A stretch of DNA of 6,283 bases from an uncultured Mitsuokella sp. (GTDB lineage Bacteria > Bacillota > Negativicutes > Selenomonadales > Selenomonadaceae). A program made the position numbers and the translations under genes. Each line of letters begins with the position of its first letter. Within the stretch, counting starts at the first letter, position 1. This document shows positions 1-5,555 of this stretch, piece by piece. The stretch lies in assembly GCA_900770895.1 (NCBI GenBank), contig CAAGMF010000301.1:1-6283 (forward strand), in the 5' to 3' direction. The notes below the pieces were generated by a model. That model ran no database searches, was not told the origin of the DNA, and saw nothing but the letters and a program-made list of their open reading frames with translations.

Positions 1-993
1 CAACACGAAGACTGCCGTCGTCAGCAGATCAGACAGCAATCCGGCATCGTCAACAGCGCCATTGACAACGACAGTGACGCTCATGCTGCCATTTTGCGCT
101 GGTGCCCCCGTGCGCGGGTCGAAGATATGGTGGTAGCGTACGCCATCCTGCTCGAAAAACCGCTCATAATCTCCTGAGGTCGACAACGCCTGCCCCGATA
201 GCTCCGTCACGCCCAAGAGCTTATCCTCATCGCCGTTCCCTCGGGGATTGCGGATGCCGACGCGCCAGGCCGTCCCTTTATCATTATGCCCTAGCGCATA
301 GATGGAGCTGGCGCCCAGATTGATGAGGCCATTCTCGATATGATGCTTTTCATAGATGCGGCGCAGTTCATCGAGGGCGTAGCCCTTCGCTACTGCACCG
401 AGATCGATGCTCATGCCGCTCCGTAGCAGTCGCGCAGACTGTCCGTCCTCGCCGAGCTCGAGCGCCCGATAGTCGACCAGCGCCCGGGCCGCTTCCAGAT
501 CGGCCTCTGCCGGCACATGCGCGGCATCGGTGCCGATGCCCCAGAGCGCCACCAGCGGCCCGGTGGTGACATCGAAAGCCCCGCCGGTGCGCTCCGAGTA
601 CTCCCGGGCCACAGCCAGCATGTGATAGACCTCCGGCGATATGCTGACCCATTCACCGTTCCCGGCCGCACCTGCCAACCGGCTCACATCGCTGTCCGGT
701 CCCGTGCCCGCCAGCGCATCAAGCTCCCGCAGCCGCTCCAAACTCTCGTCCACAGCCGCCTGAGCCTCCGCCTCGGGGCCGGTCGCACTCAGCGAGGCCA
801 CGGTATCCATGACTACCTCGCTCTGTTCGACGGTCGTCGTCCGGCTCGTGAACAAGCCCCCGAGAGAGCCGCTGCTCGCCAGCACGGCGAGCGCCGTCAG
901 CACGGCAAACAGCAGTAGAAGCAGCACCACGCCGGTCCGCCGGCTCATCCGCTTTTCTCCGCCCGCAGGCGTCCCTTGTTTTTCCTGTCCCAT
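1..993 (-). CDS. apbE: FAD:protein FMN transferase (ApbE family), partial at C-terminus
   Basis: The reverse strand stays open from an ATG at 993 to the window edge (331 codons), so the C-terminus is cut off. ApbE proteins move FMN from FAD onto a Thr/Ser of extracytoplasmic flavoproteins such as the Rnf/Nqr subunits and FMN-binding-domain proteins. Visible family signatures are FDVTTGPLVALWG (residues 140-152), IDLGAVAKGYALD (196-208), LINLGASS (223-230), STSGDYERFF (271-280) and HHIFDPRTGAP (288-298). The closing D-L-L-T-T motif (322-326) supplies the usual metal-binding Asp and Thr. Residues about 21-40 form one hydrophobic N-terminal anchor or signal with no lipobox cysteine, so it is probably exported and membrane-tethered. 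The ATG at 993 has GGAGGG only about 3-4 nt upstream. A second ATG at residue 16 has GGAG at 8 nt spacing and would give a more typical signal peptide, so the start is uncertain. The likely target flavoprotein is not in view. Confidence 0.95.
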   Translation of the reverse strand, partial: MGQEKQGTPAGGEKRMSRRTGVVLLLLLFAVLTALAVLASSGSLGGLFTSRTTTVEQSEVVMDTVASLSATGPEAEAQAAVDESLERLRELDALAGTGPDSDVSRLAGAAGNGEWVSISPEVYHMLAVAREYSERTGGAFDVTTGPLVALWGIGTDAAHVPAEADLEAARALVDYRALELGEDGQSARLLRSGMSIDLGAVAKGYALDELRRIYEKHHIENGLINLGASSIYALGHNDKGTAWRVGIRNPRGNGDEDKLLGVTELSGQALSTSGDYERFFEQDGVRYHHIFDPRTGAPAQNGSMSVTVVVNGAVDDAGLLSDLLTTAVFVL

Positions 994-1051
994 ACGCCCT
1001 CCATTCTGCCGCCTATAGCTACAGCGGCCACGTACTACCAACTACCTATAG

Positions 1052-1080
1052 ATTCTAGCAAAAACCACCTCAGACTACAA
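1052..1080 (-). promoter_or_regulatory. Extended -10 promoter for apbE
   Basis: Read on the minus strand, TTGTAG (1075-1080) is followed by a 17-nt spacer and TAGAAT (1052-1057), with TG one base upstream of the -10 (TGCTAGAAT). The -10 matches consensus at 5 of 6 positions and the -35 at 3 of 6, so the extended -10 probably compensates. It would give a leader of about 50 nt before the apbE ATG. No experimental support is available. Confidence 0.5.
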
Positions 1081-1169
1081 TGATCAGCCGTCCTCGCCCC
1101 ATCGCGGGGCAAAAATGTTTCCTGCCTGTACCCAGGTCAAGGCAGGATTCAACCGCCGCCATAACGAAT

Positions 1170-1187
1170 TATTCTAAACGTAGAATA
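1170..1187. repeat. Short palindrome, 7-bp arms with 4-nt spacer (possible operator)
   Basis: TATTCTA-AACG-TAGAATA is a perfect inverted repeat about 30 nt upstream of the ATG of the 89-residue membrane protein. The right arm contains TAGAAT and the left arm TATTCT, either of which could serve as a plus-strand -10, but neither has a good -35. The same ATTCTA/TAGAAT hexamer also forms the apbE -10 at 1052-1057. A binding site for an unidentified regulator is possible; chance is also possible in this AT-rich stretch. Confidence 0.3.
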
Positions 1188-1218
1188 TTGTGATGATACA
1201 ACCGAGGATGTGATTTCC

Positions 1219-1488
1219 ATGCGACGCAATGCTGACAAACTGGCCTATCTGTTCATCGCCTTTGCCTTGTTCCTGATGCTCAAGACGATCGCCGTAGCCG
1301 CCAGTTCCCCTTTCGTCAATGTCCTGCTCTACCTCTCCATCGCTTTTTCCCTGCTCGCCAGCAACGTGCCGCGCGTTCTGGACATCCCGCTGCACTATGC
1401 GTATCCCGTACGTTGCGTCGAGTTCTTCACCTTCGGCGTCGCCATCGTCTGCTTCATCGTACTATGCCTGCACCATGTCTGGGCCTGA
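1219..1488 (+). CDS. Small three-helix membrane protein of unknown function
   Basis: This gene encodes 89 residues that I do not recognise as a named family. The sequence shows a short basic N-terminus (MRRN) and three hydrophobic segments at about residues 8-27, 32-48 and 68-84. A polar loop between the second and third contains Pro, Arg and Tyr (NVPRVLDIPLHYAYPVR). It ends a few residues after the last helix. The ATG at 1219 is chosen because GAGGA (1204-1208) sits 10 nt upstream; an in-frame GTG at 1210 would leave only 1 nt of spacing. The next gene begins 45 nt downstream on the same strand with no terminator between, so the two are probably co-transcribed. It is likely an integral inner-membrane protein. 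The consistent transmembrane pattern and the ribosome binding site favour a real gene, although the opposite strand is also partly open. Confidence 0.7.
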   Translation: MRRNADKLAYLFIAFALFLMLKTIAVAASSPFVNVLLYLSIAFSLLASNVPRVLDIPLHYAYPVRCVEFFTFGVAIVCFIVLCLHHVWA

Positions 1489-1533
1489 TGACGAATCCTG
1501 TAAGTATTCCTGGTAAAGAAAGGCGGTCTCGCT

Positions 1534-2208
1534 TTGAAAAAAATATGTCTCTTATCACTGGCGCTGCTCGTGCTCATCGGAGCAGCCGCCGGCTATTGCT
1601 ATACTTCGGAGCGTACACCTGAATATGCAATCAACCAGCTCGGCGCCGGCATTGCTGCGCGCGACTACGATCGGGTCGCACGCTATGCCGATCTCGACAA
1701 TATCGTCATCACTGCCTATGATGAGAGCACCAGCCTCATGGCGCAGCGCATCGAGCACTTGCACGAGCTTTATCCGGACGACTGGTTCTTCCGGCACGAT
1801 ACGGCCTTCATGACGAAATACATCGCTGACCGGCGGACGGCTGATATCGATCTGGCTGGTCGCAGTATCGAGATGTATCTGAAGCCTGACCTGACGCCGG
1901 TGACCCGTGTCGATGGGCAGGCTCACTGGCTGGCCAACGAGGCAGAGAAATTCACCCAGAACTATACCGCAAGCCTGCAGTCTGTCGACAAACAGGGCAG
2001 CGATGCCAGCACCGCGACGGCCGTCATCGCCATCAAAGGCAACGACAGCGACTATGGCCGCCTCGTGCCCGAGCTGACGCTGCGCCTGACACTGATGCAG
2101 CAGCCCGATGGCCATTGGCGCGTCACCCATATAGCCAATGTCGACGAGATGTTCTACCCCGTCCTGAAGGGCATCGAGGACTACTGGACGTTGCAGGGGT
2201 GGCAGTGA
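1534..2208 (+). CDS. Exported or membrane-anchored DUF2939-like protein
   Basis: The product has 224 residues. Residues 1-22 (MKK, then a run of Leu/Ala/Ile) form a signal peptide or N-terminal anchor. The sequence AGYC around Cys22 does not fit a lipobox because Tyr precedes the Cys. The following segment, TPEYAINQLGAGIAARDYDRV (28-48), has the 'Y-A-hydrophobic-x-L-x-x-A-I-x-x-x-D' pattern that I associate with DUF2939, a family of uncharacterised envelope proteins. The remainder looks like an alpha/beta fold and ends with an amphipathic region containing HWRVTHIANVDEMFYPVLKG, as in NTF2-like or DUF2939 domains. The start is the TTG at 1534, supported by AGGCGGT ending 6-7 nt upstream. It lies 45 nt after the small membrane protein gene and before a strong hairpin terminator, so the pair forms a complete unit. 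The DUF2939 assignment is from memory of the motif and is moderate; the function is unknown. Confidence 0.85.
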   Translation: MKKICLLSLALLVLIGAAAGYCYTSERTPEYAINQLGAGIAARDYDRVARYADLDNIVITAYDESTSLMAQRIEHLHELYPDDWFFRHDTAFMTKYIADRRTADIDLAGRSIEMYLKPDLTPVTRVDGQAHWLANEAEKFTQNYTASLQSVDKQGSDASTATAVIAIKGNDSDYGRLVPELTLRLTLMQQPDGHWRVTHIANVDEMFYPVLKGIEDYWTLQGWQ

Positions 2209-2211
2209 TAG

Positions 2212-2257
2212 CATAGAGAAAGAGGGGGCTGCGAAAGCAGCCCCCTCTTTCTCTATG
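2212..2257. terminator. Bidirectional intrinsic terminator, perfect 21-bp stem
   Basis: Two 21-nt arms (2212-2232 and 2237-2257) are perfectly complementary around a GAAA loop. The inner nine pairs are GC-rich (GGGGGCTGC with GCAGCCCCC). The outer part is purine-rich on one arm and pyrimidine-rich on the other (TCTTTCTCT). Each strand therefore presents a GC stem followed by a U/C-rich run. It lies 3 nt after the stop of the plus-strand unit and 14 nt beyond the stop of the minus-strand SIS gene, exactly where convergent units need a shared terminator. Confidence 0.9.
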
Positions 2258-2271
2258 TATTTACGACCGAT

Positions 2272-2931
2272 TTACGCCCCGAAGAACTCGTTCTCGGCCG
2301 CTATGCAGAGCATATGATAGACCGGCAGATGAAGCTCCTGGATGCGGAACGTCTCATCCTCCGGCACGCATATGCATATATCGGCCAGTTCCTGTGCCGC
2401 GATCCGGCCGCCCGTCTTGCCCGTGAGCGCGATGGACTTCAGGCCCTTGGCCCGCGCCATCTCGAGGGCATATACGACATTCGTCGAATTCCCCGATGTC
2501 GATATAGCGAGCAGCACATCGCCCTCCTGCCCCATGCCCAGTATCTGCTGGGCAAACGACAGATCCGGCGCCTGATCGTTGGCAAAGGCCGTATTGAGTG
2601 CCACCTGATTTACGAGCGAAAGTGCCGGCAGAGCTCCCTGCAGATTCTCCAGCAGGTAGTCGGCGTCCTCCGGTGCTGCCTGGCGTATGCGGGCCGCTAT
2701 ATCACCCTCCAGTTTGCGGGGCAGCAGGAAACCTTTCATGAGCTCCCCGACGATATGCTCCGAGTCGGACGCACTGCCGCCATTGCCGCAGCAGATGAGC
2801 TTGTGCCCCGCCCGATAGCTCTCGCAGATAACCACGACGGCCGACTCGAGCTCGTGGCGGCACAGCCCCAGCCGCGGATAGCGCTCGATCAGATCGGTGA
2901 CCGCCGACATCGTTGATTCCTTGACTGACAT
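2272..2931 (-). CDS. SIS-domain phosphoheptose isomerase-like protein (GmhA family)
   Basis: This is a 219-residue SIS (sugar isomerase) protein. GmhA converts sedoheptulose 7-phosphate to D-glycero-heptose 7-phosphate for LPS or S-layer glycans, while relatives such as DiaA bind DnaA. Visible features are the phosphate loop GNGGS (49-53), a Glu in VGELMKG (E63, aligned with GmhA E65), the second loop STSGNS (144-149) and the C-terminal RIQELHLPVYH. In that motif Q198 and H206 align with GmhA catalytic Q172 and H180. The segment between E63 and STSGNS is longer than in E. coli GmhA and includes AFANDQAPDL (115-124), typical of a gut-Firmicute SIS subgroup. The ATG at 2931 has AAGGAAG about 10 nt upstream; an ATG at 2910 with AAGGA at 7 nt is an alternative. 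It follows the Tim44-like gene by 19 nt and ends its transcription unit. The exact substrate is unproven, so no symbol is given. Confidence 0.88.
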   Translation of the reverse strand: MSVKESTMSAVTDLIERYPRLGLCRHELESAVVVICESYRAGHKLICCGNGGSASDSEHIVGELMKGFLLPRKLEGDIAARIRQAAPEDADYLLENLQGALPALSLVNQVALNTAFANDQAPDLSFAQQILGMGQEGDVLLAISTSGNSTNVVYALEMARAKGLKSIALTGKTGGRIAAQELADICICVPEDETFRIQELHLPVYHMLCIAAENEFFGA

Positions 2932-2950
2932 ATTTATCTGGCTTCCTTTC

Positions 2951-3628
2951 TCAGCGGCTGCGATAGCGGTCGGCCGTCGTCTTCGGATCATAGTCGCCAT
3001 TCTGCGGCTTTATATCCTGTATATCGATATGGCGCGGCCGATCCTCGATATCCTGCCGACGCCCCTGCATGTACGTATTGCCATACTGGCGGCGGTCCGA
3101 GCCACCGCGCACGCGACGGATGAGCCATACGACCAGCCATATCACGCCGGCCGCGATGAGGATATTCATCAGCAGGCCGAGCACATCGGCCATCATGCCC
3201 ATGCCGCCGAAGCCGAACATCGAGCCCAGCATCGAGCCGAGCAGCATGCCGCCCGCGAACAGGCCGATATTGCGCAGCCGGCTGCCCCAGCCCGTGCTCT
3301 GGCTCGTATTCGTCATGCCACGTCCCATATTCTGGCTGGCCGGCGCATTCTTATCGAGACTCTTGGCATCCTTCGATGGCGCGTATTTCTCACCATTGCC
3401 CGACACGGCCGACTTCGAATTGGCACCAGCTGCCGGTTTCGCCGGCGTCGCTTTCGGTGCTGCCGCCGGGGCATGCGAGATCCCGCCGACGCGGGCACCG
3501 CCCTTCGCGGCCTCTGCCACCGGAGCCAGCCACTGCCAGCCCATATCGATAGCTCCCGGTTTGAGCGGCGCCGCCGTGAAGAGGAACGCACCCGCCGCGG
3601 CTGCCGCCATGATCTTTTTCCAGTTCAT
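2951..3628 (-). CDS. Tim44-N-like glycine/methionine-rich membrane protein
   Basis: The product has 225 residues. MNWKKIMAAAAAGAFLF is a signal-peptide-like start. Residues about 42-118 form a low-complexity, Ala/Pro/Lys/Ser/Asn-rich linker. Two hydrophobic stretches follow at about 121-140 and 149-170: the first is Gly/Met-rich (GGMLLGSMLGSMFGFGG) and the second is ILIAAGVIWLVVWLIRR. A charged 55-residue cytoplasmic-type tail rich in Asp, Arg, Gln and Tyr ends it. This order (signal, disordered linker, G/M-rich helix, helix followed by RR) matches the N-terminal part of bacterial proteins annotated as Tim44-like. The C-terminal Tim44 alpha/beta domain is absent, so no translocase role should be assumed. 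The ATG at 3628 has AAAGGA about 9 nt upstream and makes a good signal sequence. An in-frame ATG at 3688 overlaps the stop of the upstream gene by 4 nt and would add 20 residues. It lies between the 95-residue gene and the SIS gene in one operon. Confidence 0.75.
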   Translation of the reverse strand: MNWKKIMAAAAAGAFLFTAAPLKPGAIDMGWQWLAPVAEAAKGGARVGGISHAPAAAPKATPAKPAAGANSKSAVSGNGEKYAPSKDAKSLDKNAPASQNMGRGMTNTSQSTGWGSRLRNIGLFAGGMLLGSMLGSMFGFGGMGMMADVLGLLMNILIAAGVIWLVVWLIRRVRGGSDRRQYGNTYMQGRRQDIEDRPRHIDIQDIKPQNGDYDPKTTADRYRSR

Positions 3629-3684
3629 CGTGTAAAATCCTTTCCTGACAATATCCAATCCCGTCCTCCGATCAGACGGGGACA

Positions 3685-3972
3685 TCATTCTTCCTGTGTC
3701 GGATCATAAGACCGGATGCCCTCCGGGAACGCATAGATCTCACCGACACGGTCGATCTCGCCGCTCAGATAGCGATCGATATCATCGACATCGATGTACA
3801 GCTTGCAATCGATATCCAGATACCCCTGCTCGCGGCCATTCGACAGCTCGGTCACTGCCATGAGCTTCTCACGCAGGCGCAGCAGATCCGAGCGCGTCGC
3901 ATGCACATCAAAGCGCAGCTGCGGCGTACCGTACTCCTTCAAGACCTCTTCCATGGTCAAGCGTTTTGACAT
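3685..3972 (-). CDS. Hypothetical 95-residue acidic protein
   Basis: I do not recognise a family. The 95-residue product is soluble and acidic, with no signal peptide and no cysteine. It begins MSKRLTMEEVLKEYGTPQLRF, includes a likely helix with Leu/Arg/Glu spacing (SDLLRLREKLMAVTEL, about residues 28-43), then a D/Y-rich part (YLDIDCKLYIDVDDIDRYLSGEIDRVGEIY) suggesting a beta-alpha unit, and ends with TQEE. That middle part does contain one Cys (CKLY), so the only cysteine is internal. The start is well supported: AGGAG sits 9-10 nt before the ATG. An extended -10 promoter lies about 40 nt upstream. Its stop overlaps an in-frame ATG of the next gene (ATGA), a layout typical of translational coupling, so it probably works with the Tim44-like protein. 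Function cannot be inferred from the sequence. Confidence 0.75.
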   Translation of the reverse strand: MSKRLTMEEVLKEYGTPQLRFDVHATRSDLLRLREKLMAVTELSNGREQGYLDIDCKLYIDVDDIDRYLSGEIDRVGEIYAFPEGIRSYDPTQEE

Positions 3973-4013
3973 AGTTTTCAGCTCCTCTAATCATTGACTT
4001 TTTGTCTTTTTCT

Positions 4014-4022
4014 ATCATATCA
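4014..4022 (-). promoter_or_regulatory. Extended -10 promoter before the 95-residue gene
   Basis: On the minus strand TGATATGAT reads as an extended -10 (TG, one base, TATGAT at 4014-4019; 5 of 6 to consensus). There is no convincing -35 at 17 nt. It would start transcripts about 35 nt before the 95-residue gene, independent of the stronger promoter ahead of the 48-residue gene. It may be an internal promoter of a four-gene unit. Confidence 0.35.
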
Positions 4023-4050
4023 TGACAATCTGAATATTAGCTGTGAAATA

Positions 4051-4197
4051 TCATTCATCCGGCTGGCGGCGGCGCATGCGGTCCAGAATCTCCTGCAGAC
4101 GCCGCTTTTGGTGCAGATGCGTCTCATAGTCGAGATCGTTCGAATCGAGCCGCATGCGCCGCTCGATGCCATCGATGCTGGCCTGCAGCCGCGCCAT
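4051..4197 (-). CDS. 48-residue charged helical microprotein
   Basis: Translation from the ATG at 4197 gives 48 residues, MARLQASIDGIERRMRLDSN... to ...RMRRRQPDE, ending at TGA 4051-4053. The composition is almost entirely helix-forming and highly charged (Arg, Glu, Asp, Gln, Leu), with hydrophobic residues at roughly 3-4 spacing (L4, I8, I11, M15, then LHQKRRLQEILDRM). A short amphipathic helical hairpin or coiled coil is therefore likely. Three signs argue that it is real: AGGGAG sits about 7 nt before the ATG, a near-consensus promoter lies about 45-70 nt upstream, and the next gene follows 78 nt downstream in the same direction with no terminator between. I recognise no family. A nucleic-acid or protein-binding adaptor is conceivable from the basic C-terminus (RMRRRQ), but that is a guess. 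Confidence 0.6.
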   Translation of the reverse strand: MARLQASIDGIERRMRLDSNDLDYETHLHQKRRLQEILDRMRRRQPDE

Positions 4198-4240
4198 CGC
4201 TATCTCCCTCTTTTCCACATGCTCACCCCATTTCCCTTTA

Positions 4241-4269
4241 ATTATACATGATGCCTATACTTTAGACAA
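4241..4269 (-). promoter_or_regulatory. Near-consensus sigma-A promoter of the four-gene minus-strand unit
   Basis: On the minus strand TTGTCT (4264-4269, 4 of 6) is followed by exactly 17 nt and a perfect TATAAT (4241-4246). The predicted start is about 40 nt before the ATG of the 48-residue gene. It lies just beyond the cysK terminator, so the downstream unit (48-residue, 95-residue, Tim44-like, SIS) is insulated from cysK and has its own promoter. Confidence 0.7.
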
Positions 4270-4285
4270 CAATACCTGTCCCTCT

Positions 4286-4332
4286 GACAGACAAAGGGAC
4301 CAGGGAAAGGCCGCAGCCTCCTCCCCGGTCCC
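4286..4332 (-). terminator. Intrinsic terminator of cysK
   Basis: On the minus strand, 24 nt after the cysK stop, GGGACC (4327-4332) pairs with GGTCCC (4296-4301). Inner pairs GGGA/TCCC and AGGC/GCCT are broken by a small GG/T internal loop, around a TGCG loop. TTTGTCTGT follows as a moderately U-rich tail. The stem is strong and the U-tract imperfect. Just downstream, CTGTC and GACAG could form a second small stem. Confidence 0.75.
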
Positions 4333-4356
4333 GCCGGTATCCTTATGTCAATGATC

Positions 4357-5289
<933 letters not shown>

Positions 5290-5359
5290 TTTGCAATACC
5301 TCCATTTTGATTCATCTAAGACGGCGCTCTCGCTGACATCGAGCTCGGCTGCCGCATAT

Positions 5360-5376
5360 CTTACTATTTTTGTAAG
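5360..5376. repeat. Inverted repeat in cysK leader, possible operator or RNA hairpin
   Basis: CTTACTATTTTTGTAAG is an inverted repeat with 5-bp arms and a 7-nt centre. It begins about 17 nt after the predicted cysK transcription start and so lies inside the untranslated leader. It could be an operator that blocks elongation or a weak RNA hairpin. Its TTACTNATTTTTTTAC-like content resembles the spacer of the opposing Rrf2 promoter (TTACTTATTTTTTTACTA at 5476-5493), which hints at one regulator touching both promoters. The evidence is pattern only. Confidence 0.35.
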
Positions 5377-5399
5377 TCATATATGATTGCTATGTGAGT

Positions 5400-5428
5400 A
5401 TAATAGCATGCCGGAAAGCCTTTGTCAA
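5400..5428 (-). promoter_or_regulatory. Strong sigma-A promoter of cysK
   Basis: On the minus strand a perfect TTGACA (5423-5428) is followed by 17 nt and TATTAT (5400-5405, 5 of 6), with an additional TGC extended -10. This is the best promoter in the window. The start would be near 5393, giving a leader of about 105 nt. Such a strong promoter next to a regulator gene usually implies repression. Confidence 0.85.
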
Positions 5429-5461
5429 TAATATTTACCAAAAATATATGTTAAACCTACC

Positions 5462-5482
5462 ATAAGCTTGACTTTTACTTAT
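5462..5482. promoter_or_regulatory. Candidate operator overlapping the Rrf2-gene -35
   Basis: ATAAG (5462-5466) and CTTAT (5478-5482) form an inverted repeat separated by 11 nt that encloses the -35 TTGACT. This position suits autorepression by the Rrf2 protein. The arms are short and AT-rich, so chance is a serious alternative. Confidence 0.25.
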
Positions 5483-5496
5483 TTTTTTACTATGAT
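5468..5496 (+). promoter_or_regulatory. Strong sigma-A promoter of the Rrf2 regulator gene
   Basis: TTGACT (5468-5473, 5 of 6), a 17-nt spacer and TATGAT (5491-5496, 5 of 6) give a near-consensus promoter starting near 5503. The leader is about 53 nt and ends with AGGAGG 9 nt before the ATG. The -35 boxes of this promoter and the divergent cysK promoter are about 40 bp apart, so a bound regulator could affect both. Confidence 0.8.
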
Positions 5497-5555
5497 ACCT
5501 AATAGAAATACATATCAGCTAACTATGCTAGCAACATTTTAGGAGGATATATACA

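Noticed and set aside
1096..1110. GCCCC-ATCGC-GGGGC hairpin as a terminator
   Set aside because: On the plus strand it is followed by A residues and on the minus strand no T-tract follows; no gene ends here. It is a short stem, probably incidental.
1555..2214. 219-codon minus-strand open frame opposite the DUF2939-like gene
   Set aside because: It is the antisense shadow of a gene with a ribosome binding site and signal peptide, has no ribosome binding site of its own, and overlaps the terminator.
2897..3709. 270-codon plus-strand open frame across the Tim44-like gene
   Set aside because: Its His/Arg/Ala-rich translation has no family features, crosses two minus-strand genes and their junctions, and has no ribosome binding site.
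5290..5393. T-box or SAM riboswitch in the cysK leader
   Set aside because: No T-box UGGNACC sequence, no anti-terminator/terminator pair and no SAM-riboswitch core are visible; the leader is also short for a T-box.
5431..5447. ATATTT-N5-AAATAT inverted repeat between the divergent promoters
   Set aside because: Pure A/T arms in an AT-rich spacer are expected by chance; not strong enough to list as an operator.
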